NCBI GenBank assembly: GCA_905372565.1
Contig: CAJPPK010000001.1
Coordinates: 62,001 to 126,000 of the forward strand
DNA length: 64,000 nucleotides
Source: an uncultured Porphyromonas sp.
Lineage (GTDB): Bacteria; Bacteroidota; Bacteroidia; Bacteroidales; Porphyromonadaceae
Direction: 5' to 3'
Position 1 is the first letter of the stretch. The number at the start of each line of letters is the position of its first letter. The notes beneath the pieces are model-generated. The model did no database searches, was not told the DNA's origin, and was given only the letters and a program-made list of their open reading frames with translations. The position numbers were made by a program, and so were the translations under genes. This document shows positions 8,518 through 17,171 of the stretch, piece by piece.

Positions 8518-9771
8518 TTAGTCATCGGGGAGAATCATCTTGACCAAGACAATCTTCGTCTTGGTAGAGCGGAGGATCTCGAAGCGAATGCCTTCGATCT
8601 CCAGCTCTTGCCCCTGCGATGGGATACTGGGATGATGAGCTAAGATGAAGCCAGCGATGGTCATGAAGTCTTCATCCTCGGGTAGTGAGAGCGAGAACTG
8701 CTCGTTGATATCGTCGATCTCCATACGCCCACTCAGGATGAAGGTACGCTCATCGACCTGCTTGGCTACACGGCGCTGGCGGTCATGCTCATCCTGAATG
8801 TCCCCGAAGAGCTCCTCGACGATGTCCTCGAGTGTCACCATGCCGGCCGTACCTCCTAGCTCGTCGATGACGATGGCGATACTCTTCTTCTTCTGCATTA
8901 GCTGAGCCATGAGCGTCTGGGCAGGCATACTCTCGGGGACGAAGAGCCCTGGGACGATGCGGGCCTGCCAATTCTCCCCGCGAAACATCTCGCTGGAGTG
9001 GATATAGCCGATCACTTCGTCGATATTCTCACGATAGACGATGAGCTTCGATAGACCTGAGCGGATGAAGAGGCCTTCGAGATGCTCCAGAGAGGACGCC
9101 TCGCTGGCTCCGACGATCTCATTGCGAGGGATCATACAGTCACGTACCTGGAGGTCGGAGAAGGAGATCGCATTCTGGATGATCTTGACCTCCGTCTCGA
9201 TACCTGAGGCTTGTCCATCATCCGAGCTATGGGTCAGGTAATATTCCAAGTCTAGTGAGGAGAGCGCAGGTCGGATGGCGACGCTTGAAGTACGTTGGCC
9301 TGCGATGAATAGGACGGCGCGAGTGATCAGTCCGATAATCCAAACGAAAGGATAGAGCAGGACGTAGATGATGATAAGTAGTCCCGCAAAGAAGGACATC
9401 GTCCGATTGGGGTTCGCCCGAAACGTAACTTTAGGGATGAATTCCCCAGCGAAGAGGATGAGTAGGGTACTCAACACCGACTGCGTCAGTAGGATCAGCG
9501 TGTCGCTATCGCCGAAGAGCTGACGGAGATAAGGCTCCATAAGCTGGGCGGTCAGCAGACCATAGATGACGAGAGCGACATTGTTCCCCAGTAGCATCGT
9601 CGTGATAAAGCGGTCGGGACGAGCGTAGAAGATACCCAAGATGCTTGCCGAGAGTCCACCACGACTACGGTCAAGCTCGAGACGGAGCTTGTCCGAAGAG
9701 AGGAAGGCGATCTCCATTCCGGAGAAAAAGGCCGACGCTAGTAGCGTCAAAAGGAGATAGAGGTAGATCAT
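8518..9771 (-). CDS. CNNM/CorC-family membrane protein (GldE-like)
   Basis: 417 residues. An N-terminal DUF21/CNNM membrane domain (about 1-180, with FFSGMEIAFLSSDKLRLE early and hydrophobic helices after) is followed by a CBS pair (about 200-330). Conserved signs there are VRDCMIPRNEIVG and IAIVIDELGGTAGMVTLEDIVEELFGDI. A C-terminal CorC/HlyC domain follows (from about 345, DDINEQFSLSLPEDED). In Bacteroidota this family includes GldE, named for gliding; in other bacteria relatives move or sense Mg2+ or Co2+. Which role applies here cannot be told. It lies 20 nt after lptC and is probably the last gene of the coaX-to-gldE run. Confidence 0.85.
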   Translation of the reverse strand: MIYLYLLLTLLASAFFSGMEIAFLSSDKLRLELDRSRGGLSASILGIFYARPDRFITTMLLGNNVALVIYGLLTAQLMEPYLRQLFGDSDTLILLTQSVLSTLLILFAGEFIPKVTFRANPNRTMSFFAGLLIIIYVLLYPFVWIIGLITRAVLFIAGQRTSSVAIRPALSSLDLEYYLTHSSDDGQASGIETEVKIIQNAISFSDLQVRDCMIPRNEIVGASEASSLEHLEGLFIRSGLSKLIVYRENIDEVIGYIHSSEMFRGENWQARIVPGLFVPESMPAQTLMAQLMQKKKSIAIVIDELGGTAGMVTLEDIVEELFGDIQDEHDRQRRVAKQVDERTFILSGRMEIDDINEQFSLSLPEDEDFMTIAGFILAHHPSIPSQGQELEIEGIRFEILRSTKTKIVLVKMILPDD

Positions 9772-9791
9772 ACCAGAGGTGGGAGGGGAGT

Positions 9792-10541
9792 CTAACGCTT
9801 CGTAGACCCAGGAGCACGGCGCAGGCTGTCGGCAGTAGCGGTGACCTGCGTCGTGGAGGAGGTAGGGGCTGATGAGGAAGAGGCTAAAGTCCCTTGGCCG
9901 ATCGGTTTCTCTTCGAACTCAAAGGTGCCCTTGTTATCATAGATCTCGTACCAACTTAGGTCATCCTTCGCATTGAAGTGAGAGCCACGGAGCTCTCTCC
10001 CCTGGACGAGGAAGTTCGTCGTGTCGTTGGAGTAGAGTCGACGTTCGTCACGGAGCCAGAAGAGCCGGCGTGTCGTGAGACGCTGCCCTTGCGGACCTTG
10101 GACGATGACGTGGCCGATGAGCTCCCACTCTTCGTGCTGGGGGCGACGTATGGCGGAGTCAGCCTTGATGAAGACCTGGCTCTGGGTCGTGTCGTAGGGA
10201 CGTAAGAGCAGTCCTTTAGGGAAGACCCATTCATTGCGATCCGATCGCTCGTAGACGAGTAGCTCAGGAGCCGTCATACGATAGCGTATGAGTCCGGAGT
10301 CAGAGATGAGCGTATTGAGGGATAGCGTACGTACGCTGTAGAGCGAGTCAGGATTGACCTGAAGGTTCTGTATCTCTACCTTCTTCTTCGAGCAGGCCGA
10401 GAGGATGCAAAGCCCTACGACGAGTACACCGATCCTCTCAGGGGTACAACGAAAAGCCCTCCGTAACCTAGCACCAAGGGCTAGGCTACGGAGGACTTCA
10501 CTGCGCTTAGAGAGCGCTCTGTCAGACGGTAGGTCAGACAT
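9792..10541 (-). CDS. lptC: LPS export protein LptC
   Basis: 249 residues. A hydrophobic stretch ends in LSAC (Cys about 50), which could be a lipobox or a membrane anchor. The LptC jellyroll follows: NLSLNTLISDSGLIRYRMTAPELLVYE-type residues, then short beta repeats through about residue 205, and a low-complexity Ser/Thr tail. LptC passes lipopolysaccharide from the inner-membrane ABC exporter to the periplasmic bridge. The 35 residues before the hydrophobic part are basic and unusually long, so a later start is possible. It sits 20 nt before the CorC-like gene and 19 nt after the TPR gene. A TPR protein, LptC and a CorC-like gene in this order is, from memory, common in Bacteroidota. Confidence 0.82.
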   Translation of the reverse strand: MSDLPSDRALSKRSEVLRSLALGARLRRAFRCTPERIGVLVVGLCILSACSKKKVEIQNLQVNPDSLYSVRTLSLNTLISDSGLIRYRMTAPELLVYERSDRNEWVFPKGLLLRPYDTTQSQVFIKADSAIRRPQHEEWELIGHVIVQGPQGQRLTTRRLFWLRDERRLYSNDTTNFLVQGRELRGSHFNAKDDLSWYEIYDNKGTFEFEEKPIGQGTLASSSSAPTSSTTQVTATADSLRRAPGSTKR

Positions 10542-10560
10542 AGGAGGCTGTCGATGACGA

Positions 10561-11910
10561 CTAAGGGATGGTTACCGATTCACCACCGAAGCTTAGCGTA
10601 GCACCACTCTTAACGGTTGGGTGCATGAAGATATCCTGCTTCGAAGGCAATAGGCGAGAGTAAGAAGCGATGAGGCGGTTAGCCTGTCCTGCCACCGAGG
10701 GATCTACACTCGCTGCATGGCGGAGCTTGTTGATCACGAGGTAGTAGTAGCAGCGCTGCTTGACCTTGTCATCGGGGTAGTAGCGTGAAGCATTACCAGC
10801 AGAAGACTCGGCTAGATAGAGGAGGACCTTACCCGAACGAGGATTTTCCGCAAGGATCTTATTCGCATAGCTATAAGCTGCGCTACCGTTACCCTGTACA
10901 CGTGCGATCTGGAAGAGAGCTTCGTAGCACTTCAGACGATCGGAGGAGTTCTTAGCAAGCTCGATGGCCTTGGTGAGGAACTCTGTCGCTTCGGAATACT
11001 TCTTCTCACGGATTGCATCACCAGCGATACCCATAGCCGCCGTTACCGAAGGCTCGATATCGAAGAGATAGCGCCCTGCACGAGATGCAGCCGTGCTGTT
11101 GCAGTCAGCACGCTCGAAGAGTGCTAGAGCAGTCTGTAGGAACGCCTTGTCGGTCTTATGCTCATCAATCTTAGCGTTCGTGTAGATCTTCTCTAGGATG
11201 TCGCACCCTGCGAGACCGCTCTGCGCAAATTCGGTATCCATCTGGAGCTTGTAGGTGTCGAGTGCCTTACGTTGCTCCTCATTATCTCCTGCCGCAGCGA
11301 TGAGAGCATCTGCATGCTCTGCAGCCTGGAGGTAGTCCTGGATATACTGCTCTACCTTCGTCTTATCCTTGGATGCGATAAGTCTTGAGCTGAAGGCATA
11401 GAAGTAGAGGATCTGGATAGGCGTTTCCTCCTTGTAGCGCTCGATGATGGGCTTCGTCCACTGGTAGACCTGCGTGAAGTCAGCAGCTTCACCAGCGATA
11501 CGGCGGTAGTCTTCGATCTTGTCTACGATGATCTGGGCAGCGCCTACCTTAACATCATCTCCGAAGTAGGTGATACGATCATCATAGAGCTTGAGGAGGC
11601 TATTGAGGAGCTTTGTCTTCTCTGCGGGATTCTTTGTTTGAGAGATCTTCCAGTTCAGAATGCGAGCTCCGATGATATAGATATTCTTAGATGCTGCGGG
11701 GCATTCGTTGTATGCACGCTGCCAGTGTTCGTAGGCATCGGCATAGTTCTCTGTCTTACCGAAGCTCGTTAGGAGGCTAATGCTTCTACGGCAACGGATG
11801 CTGTCCTCTCCTGAGCCAAAAGGAGTCCCTGAGGCTCTACCCGTCTGGGCATAAGCTGCTGTCGAGAGGAAGCCGAGAGCAGCGATCAGGATCATTCTGT
11901 TCAGTTTCAT
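10561..11910 (-). CDS. Exported TPR-repeat protein of unknown function
   Basis: 449 residues with a clear signal peptide (MILIAALGFLSTAAYAQ). The rest is nearly all helical, with several tetratricopeptide-like units. Examples are NYADAYEHWQRAYNECP near residue 55, KKYSEATEFLTKAIELAK near 315, and GNGSAAYSYANKILAENP near 350. TPR units bind other proteins, so a periplasmic scaffold is likely. It lies between an outer-membrane barrel gene and lptC, which suggests a role in envelope assembly. No enzyme motif is seen. It is 66 nt downstream of the barrel gene. Confidence 0.75.
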   Translation of the reverse strand: MKLNRMILIAALGFLSTAAYAQTGRASGTPFGSGEDSIRCRRSISLLTSFGKTENYADAYEHWQRAYNECPAASKNIYIIGARILNWKISQTKNPAEKTKLLNSLLKLYDDRITYFGDDVKVGAAQIIVDKIEDYRRIAGEAADFTQVYQWTKPIIERYKEETPIQILYFYAFSSRLIASKDKTKVEQYIQDYLQAAEHADALIAAAGDNEEQRKALDTYKLQMDTEFAQSGLAGCDILEKIYTNAKIDEHKTDKAFLQTALALFERADCNSTAASRAGRYLFDIEPSVTAAMGIAGDAIREKKYSEATEFLTKAIELAKNSSDRLKCYEALFQIARVQGNGSAAYSYANKILAENPRSGKVLLYLAESSAGNASRYYPDDKVKQRCYYYLVINKLRHAASVDPSVAGQANRLIASYSRLLPSKQDIFMHPTVKSGATLSFGGESVTIP

Positions 11911-11976
11911 TGTCTCTTGTCTTTAATAGATATAGATGGATGAGCTTGTCTGTGTCTCTTTAGTTCGCCGAGGAGG

Positions 11977-13299
11977 CTAATTGATGCGTGCCTTGCGGAA
12001 CCAGTTCTCATTGAAGAGTACGCCAATGGTGATGCCGATGCTATGCTCGCGCACCATCCCCGATACTTGGGGGCGTAGATACTTATAGTCTACCGCGATA
12101 TTTACAAGTGAGCGACGATCCACGAGTGGAAGCCCCATACCAAACGAGGCCGTCAGTTCATTGTATCCTTGGGCTACTCCCCCTGTCGTAGGGACTAGCA
12201 TATATGAGTTGGCACCACTGAGCCCAAAGCGATATCGGGTACGTGAGAATAATCCACGTCCTCGGGTATTGGGGATCCACTCTGCACCGATGCCGATGCG
12301 GTAGGCGTCTCGTGGTTGAGCACCATCTACGGATAGTGCATTGGCCTTACCCCATTGGGTATAGCTGAAGTCGTAGCCAAAGAGTAATCCCTCGTGATGA
12401 CGGTAGGTCGTACCAAAGCCGAAGCTTAGAGGTACGTGATGAAGTGTGCTAGAGCTAGTCGTGTCGGAGGAGACGATCGTAGCTTGTCCCGAATTATTCT
12501 CCGAGGTGATGAAGCGCTGGAAGGTCTGCTCAGAGCGGAGGTTCATTTCTGGAGTGAAGGTAGCCCCGAAGACGAGCTGTTGTCCTCGTTCCTTATTGAG
12601 CGGAAGCTGATACTGGAGACCGAAGTCTGTCTTGAATCCCTTCAAGTGAAGCTCTGTACGTGAATAGGGATTAGCGGCTCCACTTTCTCCCAAGGTCACC
12701 TGACGCTGGTGAGTCGTGTAGCCAAAGAGGTAGGAGCCGTTGATCCCTAGGGAGACATTCCCTAGACGTGCCCCTATCCCTAGATAGAGGTCATTAAAGC
12801 TCCCTTGGCCACTGTAGGCACGCTGGTAGGTGCCCTGCTGGTTCTCGCCCTCTAGCTTAGCGATATTACCGAAGCGATAGCCTACGGTGGAGAAGGGCGT
12901 GATCCCCGCACTTATGGCTAGGTGATGACTCACGGGGAAGAGGATCGTAGCGTAGTCTAGGTTGCCTAGGATGCGACTATCCTTATTCCCTCCTTCGGAG
13001 AGGTAAGATCCTCGGAGTGATACCGCCAGATCCATGATGAAGGTCATAGAGTCTACGGCAGTATAAGAGGCTGGGTTCGCTGGATTGACGACTAGCCCAT
13101 CACGAAGTCCCGAAGTAAGGCCTCCGAGAGCACGTGTCGTAGAGGTCTGTCGGCCGGTAGCACTCCCGTATCCGAAGCGACTATAAGGGCTACGCTCGGC
13201 ATTCCCTTGTGCCGAGAGCGTGGCATCTACGCTAAGTAGAGCGATAAGTCCTAGAGCTAAGGAGCTAGTGCGATGAAGGATCTTCTTTCGATGTATCAT
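11977..13299 (-). CDS. Outer-membrane beta-barrel protein
   Basis: 440 residues with a signal peptide (LALGLIALLSVDATLSAQ). The mature part alternates polar and hydrophobic residues, with many Gly/Tyr/Phe and short turns, and ends IGVLFNENWFRKARIN, typical of an outer-membrane barrel. The N-terminal SPYSRFGYGS and TRALGGL resemble FadL/PorV-type barrels of this phylum. Residues around NPANPASYTAVDS fit a hatch-like segment. The stop overlaps the coaX frame by 4 nt on the upstream side, so the two are coupled. Its cargo or function cannot be named. Confidence 0.78.
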   Translation of the reverse strand: MIHRKKILHRTSSLALGLIALLSVDATLSAQGNAERSPYSRFGYGSATGRQTSTTRALGGLTSGLRDGLVVNPANPASYTAVDSMTFIMDLAVSLRGSYLSEGGNKDSRILGNLDYATILFPVSHHLAISAGITPFSTVGYRFGNIAKLEGENQQGTYQRAYSGQGSFNDLYLGIGARLGNVSLGINGSYLFGYTTHQRQVTLGESGAANPYSRTELHLKGFKTDFGLQYQLPLNKERGQQLVFGATFTPEMNLRSEQTFQRFITSENNSGQATIVSSDTTSSSTLHHVPLSFGFGTTYRHHEGLLFGYDFSYTQWGKANALSVDGAQPRDAYRIGIGAEWIPNTRGRGLFSRTRYRFGLSGANSYMLVPTTGGVAQGYNELTASFGMGLPLVDRRSLVNIAVDYKYLRPQVSGMVREHSIGITIGVLFNENWFRKARIN

Positions 13300-14024
13300 T
13301 TGTTGTACTCGAGTATCTTATTGAGTCCATAGAGGACGAGGTCAGGCTCGATGCGGACGTCTGTAGGTAGCTCCTCCTGGATCAGGTGAGCATCTCCTCC
13401 TGTGACGAATACCTGAGCGAGTGGATCTCGGGATCGTATGCTGTCGATGTAGCCGAGTAACTCATATATAACGCCTCGGTGCACCCCGATTGATATAGCC
13501 TCAGTAGTCGAGGTGCCTACCTCGTGGGATGTCGGCTCCAAGTCGTGAAGTAGCGGTAGACGAGACGTGAAGTGATTGAGAGCCTTGAGACGGGTATAGA
13601 TCCCAGGGGAGATATTTCCACCAAGGTAGACCCCCTCCGAACTAATTTCTTCAAAGGTGATCGCCGTACCTAGATCGATGACTAGGATGCTCGTCCCCTG
13701 GGGGGATAGTCCATAGGCTCCTAAGACTGCGGCTAACCGATCACTCCCGAGGCGAGACCTGTCATAGCGTACCTCTAGGGGTACAGCGATCCCCTCATCC
13801 ACAGTACATACGGTGTCGAGGTGGTCAGTGAGCAGACGGATGAGAGAGTCGTCCACCTGGGTCACCGAGCTATATATTGCTGCGGTGAGCTGGGGATGGT
13901 GTGCTAGTAACTCCTCTGCATCACGGAGGGAGATCTGTGAGAAGGAGTAGTGAGCTACGAGCTTCTCACCTTGCGCGATGGCTACTTTGCAGACCGAGTT
14001 GCCTTGGTCAATGATTAAATTCAC
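13296..14024 (-). CDS. coaX: Type III pantothenate kinase
   Basis: 242 residues, the usual CoaX size. It has the phosphate loop DQGNSVCKVAI at the N-terminus, the pantothenate/ATP motif DRLAAVLGAYG in the middle, and VIDLGTAITFE followed by GGNISPGI. The enzyme phosphorylates pantothenate in the first step of coenzyme A synthesis; panC at 54050-54901 supplies pantothenate. Its end overlaps the start of the barrel gene by ATGA. The 122-nt gap to ybeY upstream holds no clear -7 box that I trust. Confidence 0.93.
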   Translation of the reverse strand: MNLIIDQGNSVCKVAIAQGEKLVAHYSFSQISLRDAEELLAHHPQLTAAIYSSVTQVDDSLIRLLTDHLDTVCTVDEGIAVPLEVRYDRSRLGSDRLAAVLGAYGLSPQGTSILVIDLGTAITFEEISSEGVYLGGNISPGIYTRLKALNHFTSRLPLLHDLEPTSHEVGTSTTEAISIGVHRGVIYELLGYIDSIRSRDPLAQVFVTGGDAHLIQEELPTDVRIEPDLVLYGLNKILEYNK

Positions 14025-14146
14025 TTAGCAGTCATATAGTCAATAGTAGCACAAAGTAACGTCTTTTCCGTGGAATATACTAGCTGGAGCCTTTTTAGCT
14101 GAGCTAGTGACGTCCCTTGGCTCTCCTGACAGAGCGGGCGATAGGG

Positions 14147-14635
14147 TTAGTTGAGTAGGCTCTTCCCTGACCCGATGAGCTCCGTCAGGTGGGCTAGTGC
14201 TAAATCCTCTGCAGCACGCATCTGCTTCTCGTCTTCTGGAGATTTATCCTTGAGCCCGCAGAGGTGGAGGACGCCATGGATGATCACGCGGTGTAGCTCC
14301 TGCTCGAAGGGTACATCTAGCATCTCTGCATTGCTCCGTACGGTGTCGAGGCTAATAAGCATATCTCCTGAGATCACCTCACCCTCACTGTCATCAAAGG
14401 TGATGATGTCCGTGTAGTAATCGTGATCGAGGAATGCCTGGTTGGTCTCTAGGATGCGCTCATCGCTGCAGAACTGATAGCATAGCTCGCCTATGCGCTT
14501 GTGGTAGCGGGAGGCGGTATCCTCGATCCACTTCTCTAGGATCTTCTCTCGGAGGCGTGGTGCGGTGAGACCTTCGTCGGTATAATAGCTGATAGCCGTT
14601 TCCTCGTGGCTATCTCCGTTCTCTTCTGTATACAT
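14147..14635 (-). CDS. ybeY: Endoribonuclease YbeY
   Basis: 162 residues. The metal-binding region is HGVLHLCGLKDKS near residues 120-132. In E. coli-type YbeY this motif is H-x3-H-x5-H; here the third position is Asp rather than His. My recollection is that HGxLHLCGYKDK is normal in Bacteroidota, so this is probably a lineage trait, not a lost active site. DYYTDIITFDDSEG and ISGDMLISLDTV also fit the family. YbeY acts in 16S rRNA 3' maturation and ribosome quality control. It is 28 nt after the Sua5/YciO gene, in a leftward run with rlmB. Confidence 0.92.
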   Translation of the reverse strand: MYTEENGDSHEETAISYYTDEGLTAPRLREKILEKWIEDTASRYHKRIGELCYQFCSDERILETNQAFLDHDYYTDIITFDDSEGEVISGDMLISLDTVRSNAEMLDVPFEQELHRVIIHGVLHLCGLKDKSPEDEKQMRAAEDLALAHLTELIGSGKSLLN

Positions 14636-14663
14636 AAGGTGTAGTGACTACGATAAGGTAGGC

Positions 14664-15296
14664 TTAGCGCTCGGCTAGGAGGGGCTCCTCGGCGTCCAAG
14701 CGACCATGACCTAGGCGGACGATCTCAAAGGGCTCGTCGGTGCAATCTACGATGGTGGATGGTGCTAGAGGTAGCTCTCCTACGTCGAGGATACGAGTGA
14801 CAGCGTGACCGAATCGCTCGTCGATAAGCTCTGGGTTGGTCAGGTACTCGACCTCTGTGATACCTTCGCTGGGAAGCGAAGAGGTGATGATCGGGTGCCC
14901 TAGGTGCTCTGTGAGTAGCTGTCCTAGAGGATGCTGTGCAAGACGAACCCCCACTTCGTGTCGGTGCTTGAAGACCTTCGGGAGCGAGCCAGAGGCTGGT
15001 AGGATGAAGGTGTAGTTCGCCTCATGCTCCTTGATGAAGCGGAAGGCACGGTCATTCATCTTGCAGTACTCTGATACCTGACTGAGCGAAGCACAGGCGA
15101 TCGAGAGCGCTTTCTTCTTGGGGTCAAGATGCTTGATACGGCAGAGCTCTTCGATGGCCTTAGCGTTAAGCGCATCACAGCAGTAGGCATAGCCTGAAGC
15201 CGTCGGGTAGATGAAGATCGCCCCAGCCTGAAGCTCATCGACGAGCTGGCCGAGCTGCTTGTAGTCGGGGGGATCTAGATAGACACGTGTGAGCAT
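14664..15296 (-). CDS. Sua5/YciO/YrdC-family protein (possible L-threonylcarbamoyladenylate synthase)
   Basis: 210 residues with the YrdC fold: YPTASGYAYCCD near residue 30, RIKHLDPKKKALSIACASLSQ near 55, YTFILPAS near 95, and EVGVRLAQHP near 115. Family members make threonylcarbamoyl-AMP for the t6A base of tRNA. The tsaB partner is at 27824-28522 in this window. The N-terminal motif is more like the YciO branch, whose role is less clear, so the t6A step is an inference. It lies between rlmB and ybeY with 27-28 nt gaps, an all-RNA-maturation operon. Confidence 0.82.
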   Translation of the reverse strand: MLTRVYLDPPDYKQLGQLVDELQAGAIFIYPTASGYAYCCDALNAKAIEELCRIKHLDPKKKALSIACASLSQVSEYCKMNDRAFRFIKEHEANYTFILPASGSLPKVFKHRHEVGVRLAQHPLGQLLTEHLGHPIITSSLPSEGITEVEYLTNPELIDERFGHAVTRILDVGELPLAPSTIVDCTDEPFEIVRLGHGRLDAEEPLLAER

Positions 15297-15323
15297 GGTC
15301 GTCTCAGTGAAAAGGGGGACTAT

Positions 15324-16076
15324 TTAGTCTTGCGAAGTCAGCCCTGCTTGGCGAACGACTTCGTAGATCAGGATGCCACCAGCGACTGATACATTGAGCG
15401 AACCGATCGCTCCGACCTGCGGGATGCGGACGATCTGATCGGCCTTGCGGAGCACTTCCTGAGAGACCCCGTGATCCTCTGCGCCGAGGACGATCCCGAG
15501 GGGTAGGCTGAGCGAGCTCTGCGTATAGAGGTCGTTAGCCTTCTCTGAAGCGGCGACGATACGTACGCCATGATCTTGGAGCATGCTGACTGCAGAGGCG
15601 ATGGTGCTGACTCGGCAGACTGGGATGCGGTGGAGAGCGCCAGCGGAGGTCTTGACAGCGTCAGCCGTCACAGACACGCTCCCTCGCTCGGGGATGATCA
15701 GGGCATCCACACCAGCACACTCGGCTGTACGGGCGATAGCACCGAAGTTGCGTACATCCGTTAGACCATCGAGGAGGACAAAGAAGGGAGACTTCCCTTG
15801 CTCGTAGAGTAGTGGGATGAGCGCCTCGAGTGAAGTGTATTCGATCTCACTGATGAAGGCGATGACGCCCTGATGTTGCTTGCGGGTCAAGCGGTTTAGG
15901 CGTTCTTCGGGGACGATCTGCACGGGGATGGTGCGTTCACGAGCAAGAGCTGTGATACGGCTGATCTCTTCACTGCGGAGTCCACGCTTAAGGAGAACCT
16001 TGTCGATCTCCTTACCTGCCTCGAGAGCCTCAAGCAGGGGGTGCATCCCGAAGATTAAATTATTCTTTCCCATCAA
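15324..16076 (-). CDS. rlmB: 23S rRNA 2'-O-methyltransferase, TrmH/RlmB family
   Basis: 250 residues. An N-terminal substrate-binding domain (NLIFGMHPLLEAL, then TRKQHQGVIAF) is followed by a SPOUT knot domain. Its three signatures are DVRNFGAIARTAECAG, LGAEDHGVS and IPQVGAIGSLNVSVAGGIL. RlmB methylates the ribose of a G in 23S rRNA. It is the first gene of the rlmB-Sua5-ybeY run, with a -33/-7 pair at 16117-16146 just upstream. TrmH relatives are hard to separate, so the exact target is inferred. Confidence 0.9.
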   Translation of the reverse strand: MMGKNNLIFGMHPLLEALEAGKEIDKVLLKRGLRSEEISRITALARERTIPVQIVPEERLNRLTRKQHQGVIAFISEIEYTSLEALIPLLYEQGKSPFFVLLDGLTDVRNFGAIARTAECAGVDALIIPERGSVSVTADAVKTSAGALHRIPVCRVSTIASAVSMLQDHGVRIVAASEKANDLYTQSSLSLPLGIVLGAEDHGVSQEVLRKADQIVRIPQVGAIGSLNVSVAGGILIYEVVRQAGLTSQD

Positions 16077-16116
16077 TTCTGGTTGGCTGGTCTTATCTCG
16101 TTATAAATGAATAAGA

Positions 16117-16146
16117 CAAAGATACGAAAAGCTCCCCACTGCATCA
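16117..16146 (-). promoter_or_regulatory. Promoter for rlmB operon
   Basis: On the minus strand TTG (16146-16144) is followed after 19 nt by TATCTTTG (16124-16117). This matches the Bacteroidota -33/-7 pattern. The -7 box ends about 40 nt before the rlmB ATG. Confidence 0.6.
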
Positions 16147-16236
16147 AGGTATCTTGCCTCTGGATTCAGGATGAGATCTTAGGTGAATCTATGACTTATT
16201 CTCTTTGTTCTTGGGGTATTTGGGTATCCTCCGTTT

Positions 16237-16330
16237 GGAATATACGTAATCGCTGGTTTACTATATACCCAACCGTTTCGTCGCAATATACCTAATCTAG
16301 GGGTTGGAATATACGTAGCCGAAGGAATAC
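16237..16330. repeat. Intergenic array of 23-nt units, AATATACGTA core
   Basis: Units begin GGAATATACGTAATC (16237), ACTATATACCCAACC (16260), GCAATATACCTAATC (16283) and GGAATATACGTAGCC (16306), an exact 23-nt step. It lies upstream of the rlmB promoter and downstream of the ABC permease gene. The gap 16077-16409 otherwise contains only the rlmB promoter. Confidence 0.75.
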
Positions 16331-16409
16331 GATCTTGGGGTTGAAAAAGGGGAGATTAAATAGTCGAAGTAGCGAGGTGTAGACGATGTGTGTGGGTCGT
16401 CTTGCGCTG

Positions 16410-17171
16410 CTATTCGACTTTCGTGCTACTTTGCCAAGGACAGAGTAGCTGCTCAAGCCAGTCGATCAGAATAAAGAGAAGAACGCCCGATATGCTTAGT
16501 AAGGCGATCCCAGCATACATCCCGAGGTAGTCCAAGCGCATCCACGCATCGGTGATGTAGTAGCCGAGCCCTCGTGTCGTGCCGTAGGTCTCTGTGACGA
16601 AGAGCACCGAGATGGCTGTGCCGAGTGCAATGCGTAGAGCGGAGAGCATAGCTGGCAGGGTCGCTGGCAGGAGTAGATGTCGTAGCTCAGCCCTTCGTCC
16701 TGCACCTAATGAGCGAAGGAGGGCATGGTGCTCGCTGGAGATCCCTCGGAGGGCATCACGAATGGAGACGATGAGCTGGAAGAGGATGATCAGCACGATC
16801 ATCACGACCTTCGTCGCTTCCCCCAGACCGGCTAGGAGCATGACGATCGGGAGGAGGGCAAGCTTCGGTATCGGGTAGGAGAAGTAGATGAAGGTAGAGA
16901 CTACGCGTCCCACCTTCGGGAAGAGGTACATAAGCAGAGCTACCGAGCTAGCTAGTCCCGTCGCCACAAGTACGCCCCAGGCGATACGCCGAAAGCTAGC
17001 TAAGGTGTGCCCCAGGAGCTCTGTCCCGTCAAGATGGGTGAGATGCTCGTAGACTTGCCAGGGGGCTGGGAGGACGGGGGAGGAGATGAGTAGGTAGCCT
17101 AGGATCCAGACTAGATGTAGCAGGACGGCCCCCCAGAAGAGCTGTAGCAGATGACGACTAAAGCGCTTCAT
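16410..17171 (-). CDS. ABC transporter permease (NitT/TauT-like)
   Basis: 253 residues with about six membrane helices. The EAA loop that docks the ATPase is seen in LLRSLGAGRRAELRHLLLPATLPAML, close to the SsuC/TauC consensus. It forms the inner-membrane channel of an importer with the ATPase (overlap of 14 nt) and the lipoprotein at 17911-18861. Substrates of this class include sulfonates, nitrate, thiamine precursors and others. The sequence does not identify which. The gene is the last of the cluster on this strand. Confidence 0.85.
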   Translation of the reverse strand: MKRFSRHLLQLFWGAVLLHLVWILGYLLISSPVLPAPWQVYEHLTHLDGTELLGHTLASFRRIAWGVLVATGLASSVALLMYLFPKVGRVVSTFIYFSYPIPKLALLPIVMLLAGLGEATKVVMIVLIILFQLIVSIRDALRGISSEHHALLRSLGAGRRAELRHLLLPATLPAMLSALRIALGTAISVLFVTETYGTTRGLGYYITDAWMRLDYLGMYAGIALLSISGVLLFILIDWLEQLLCPWQSSTKVE

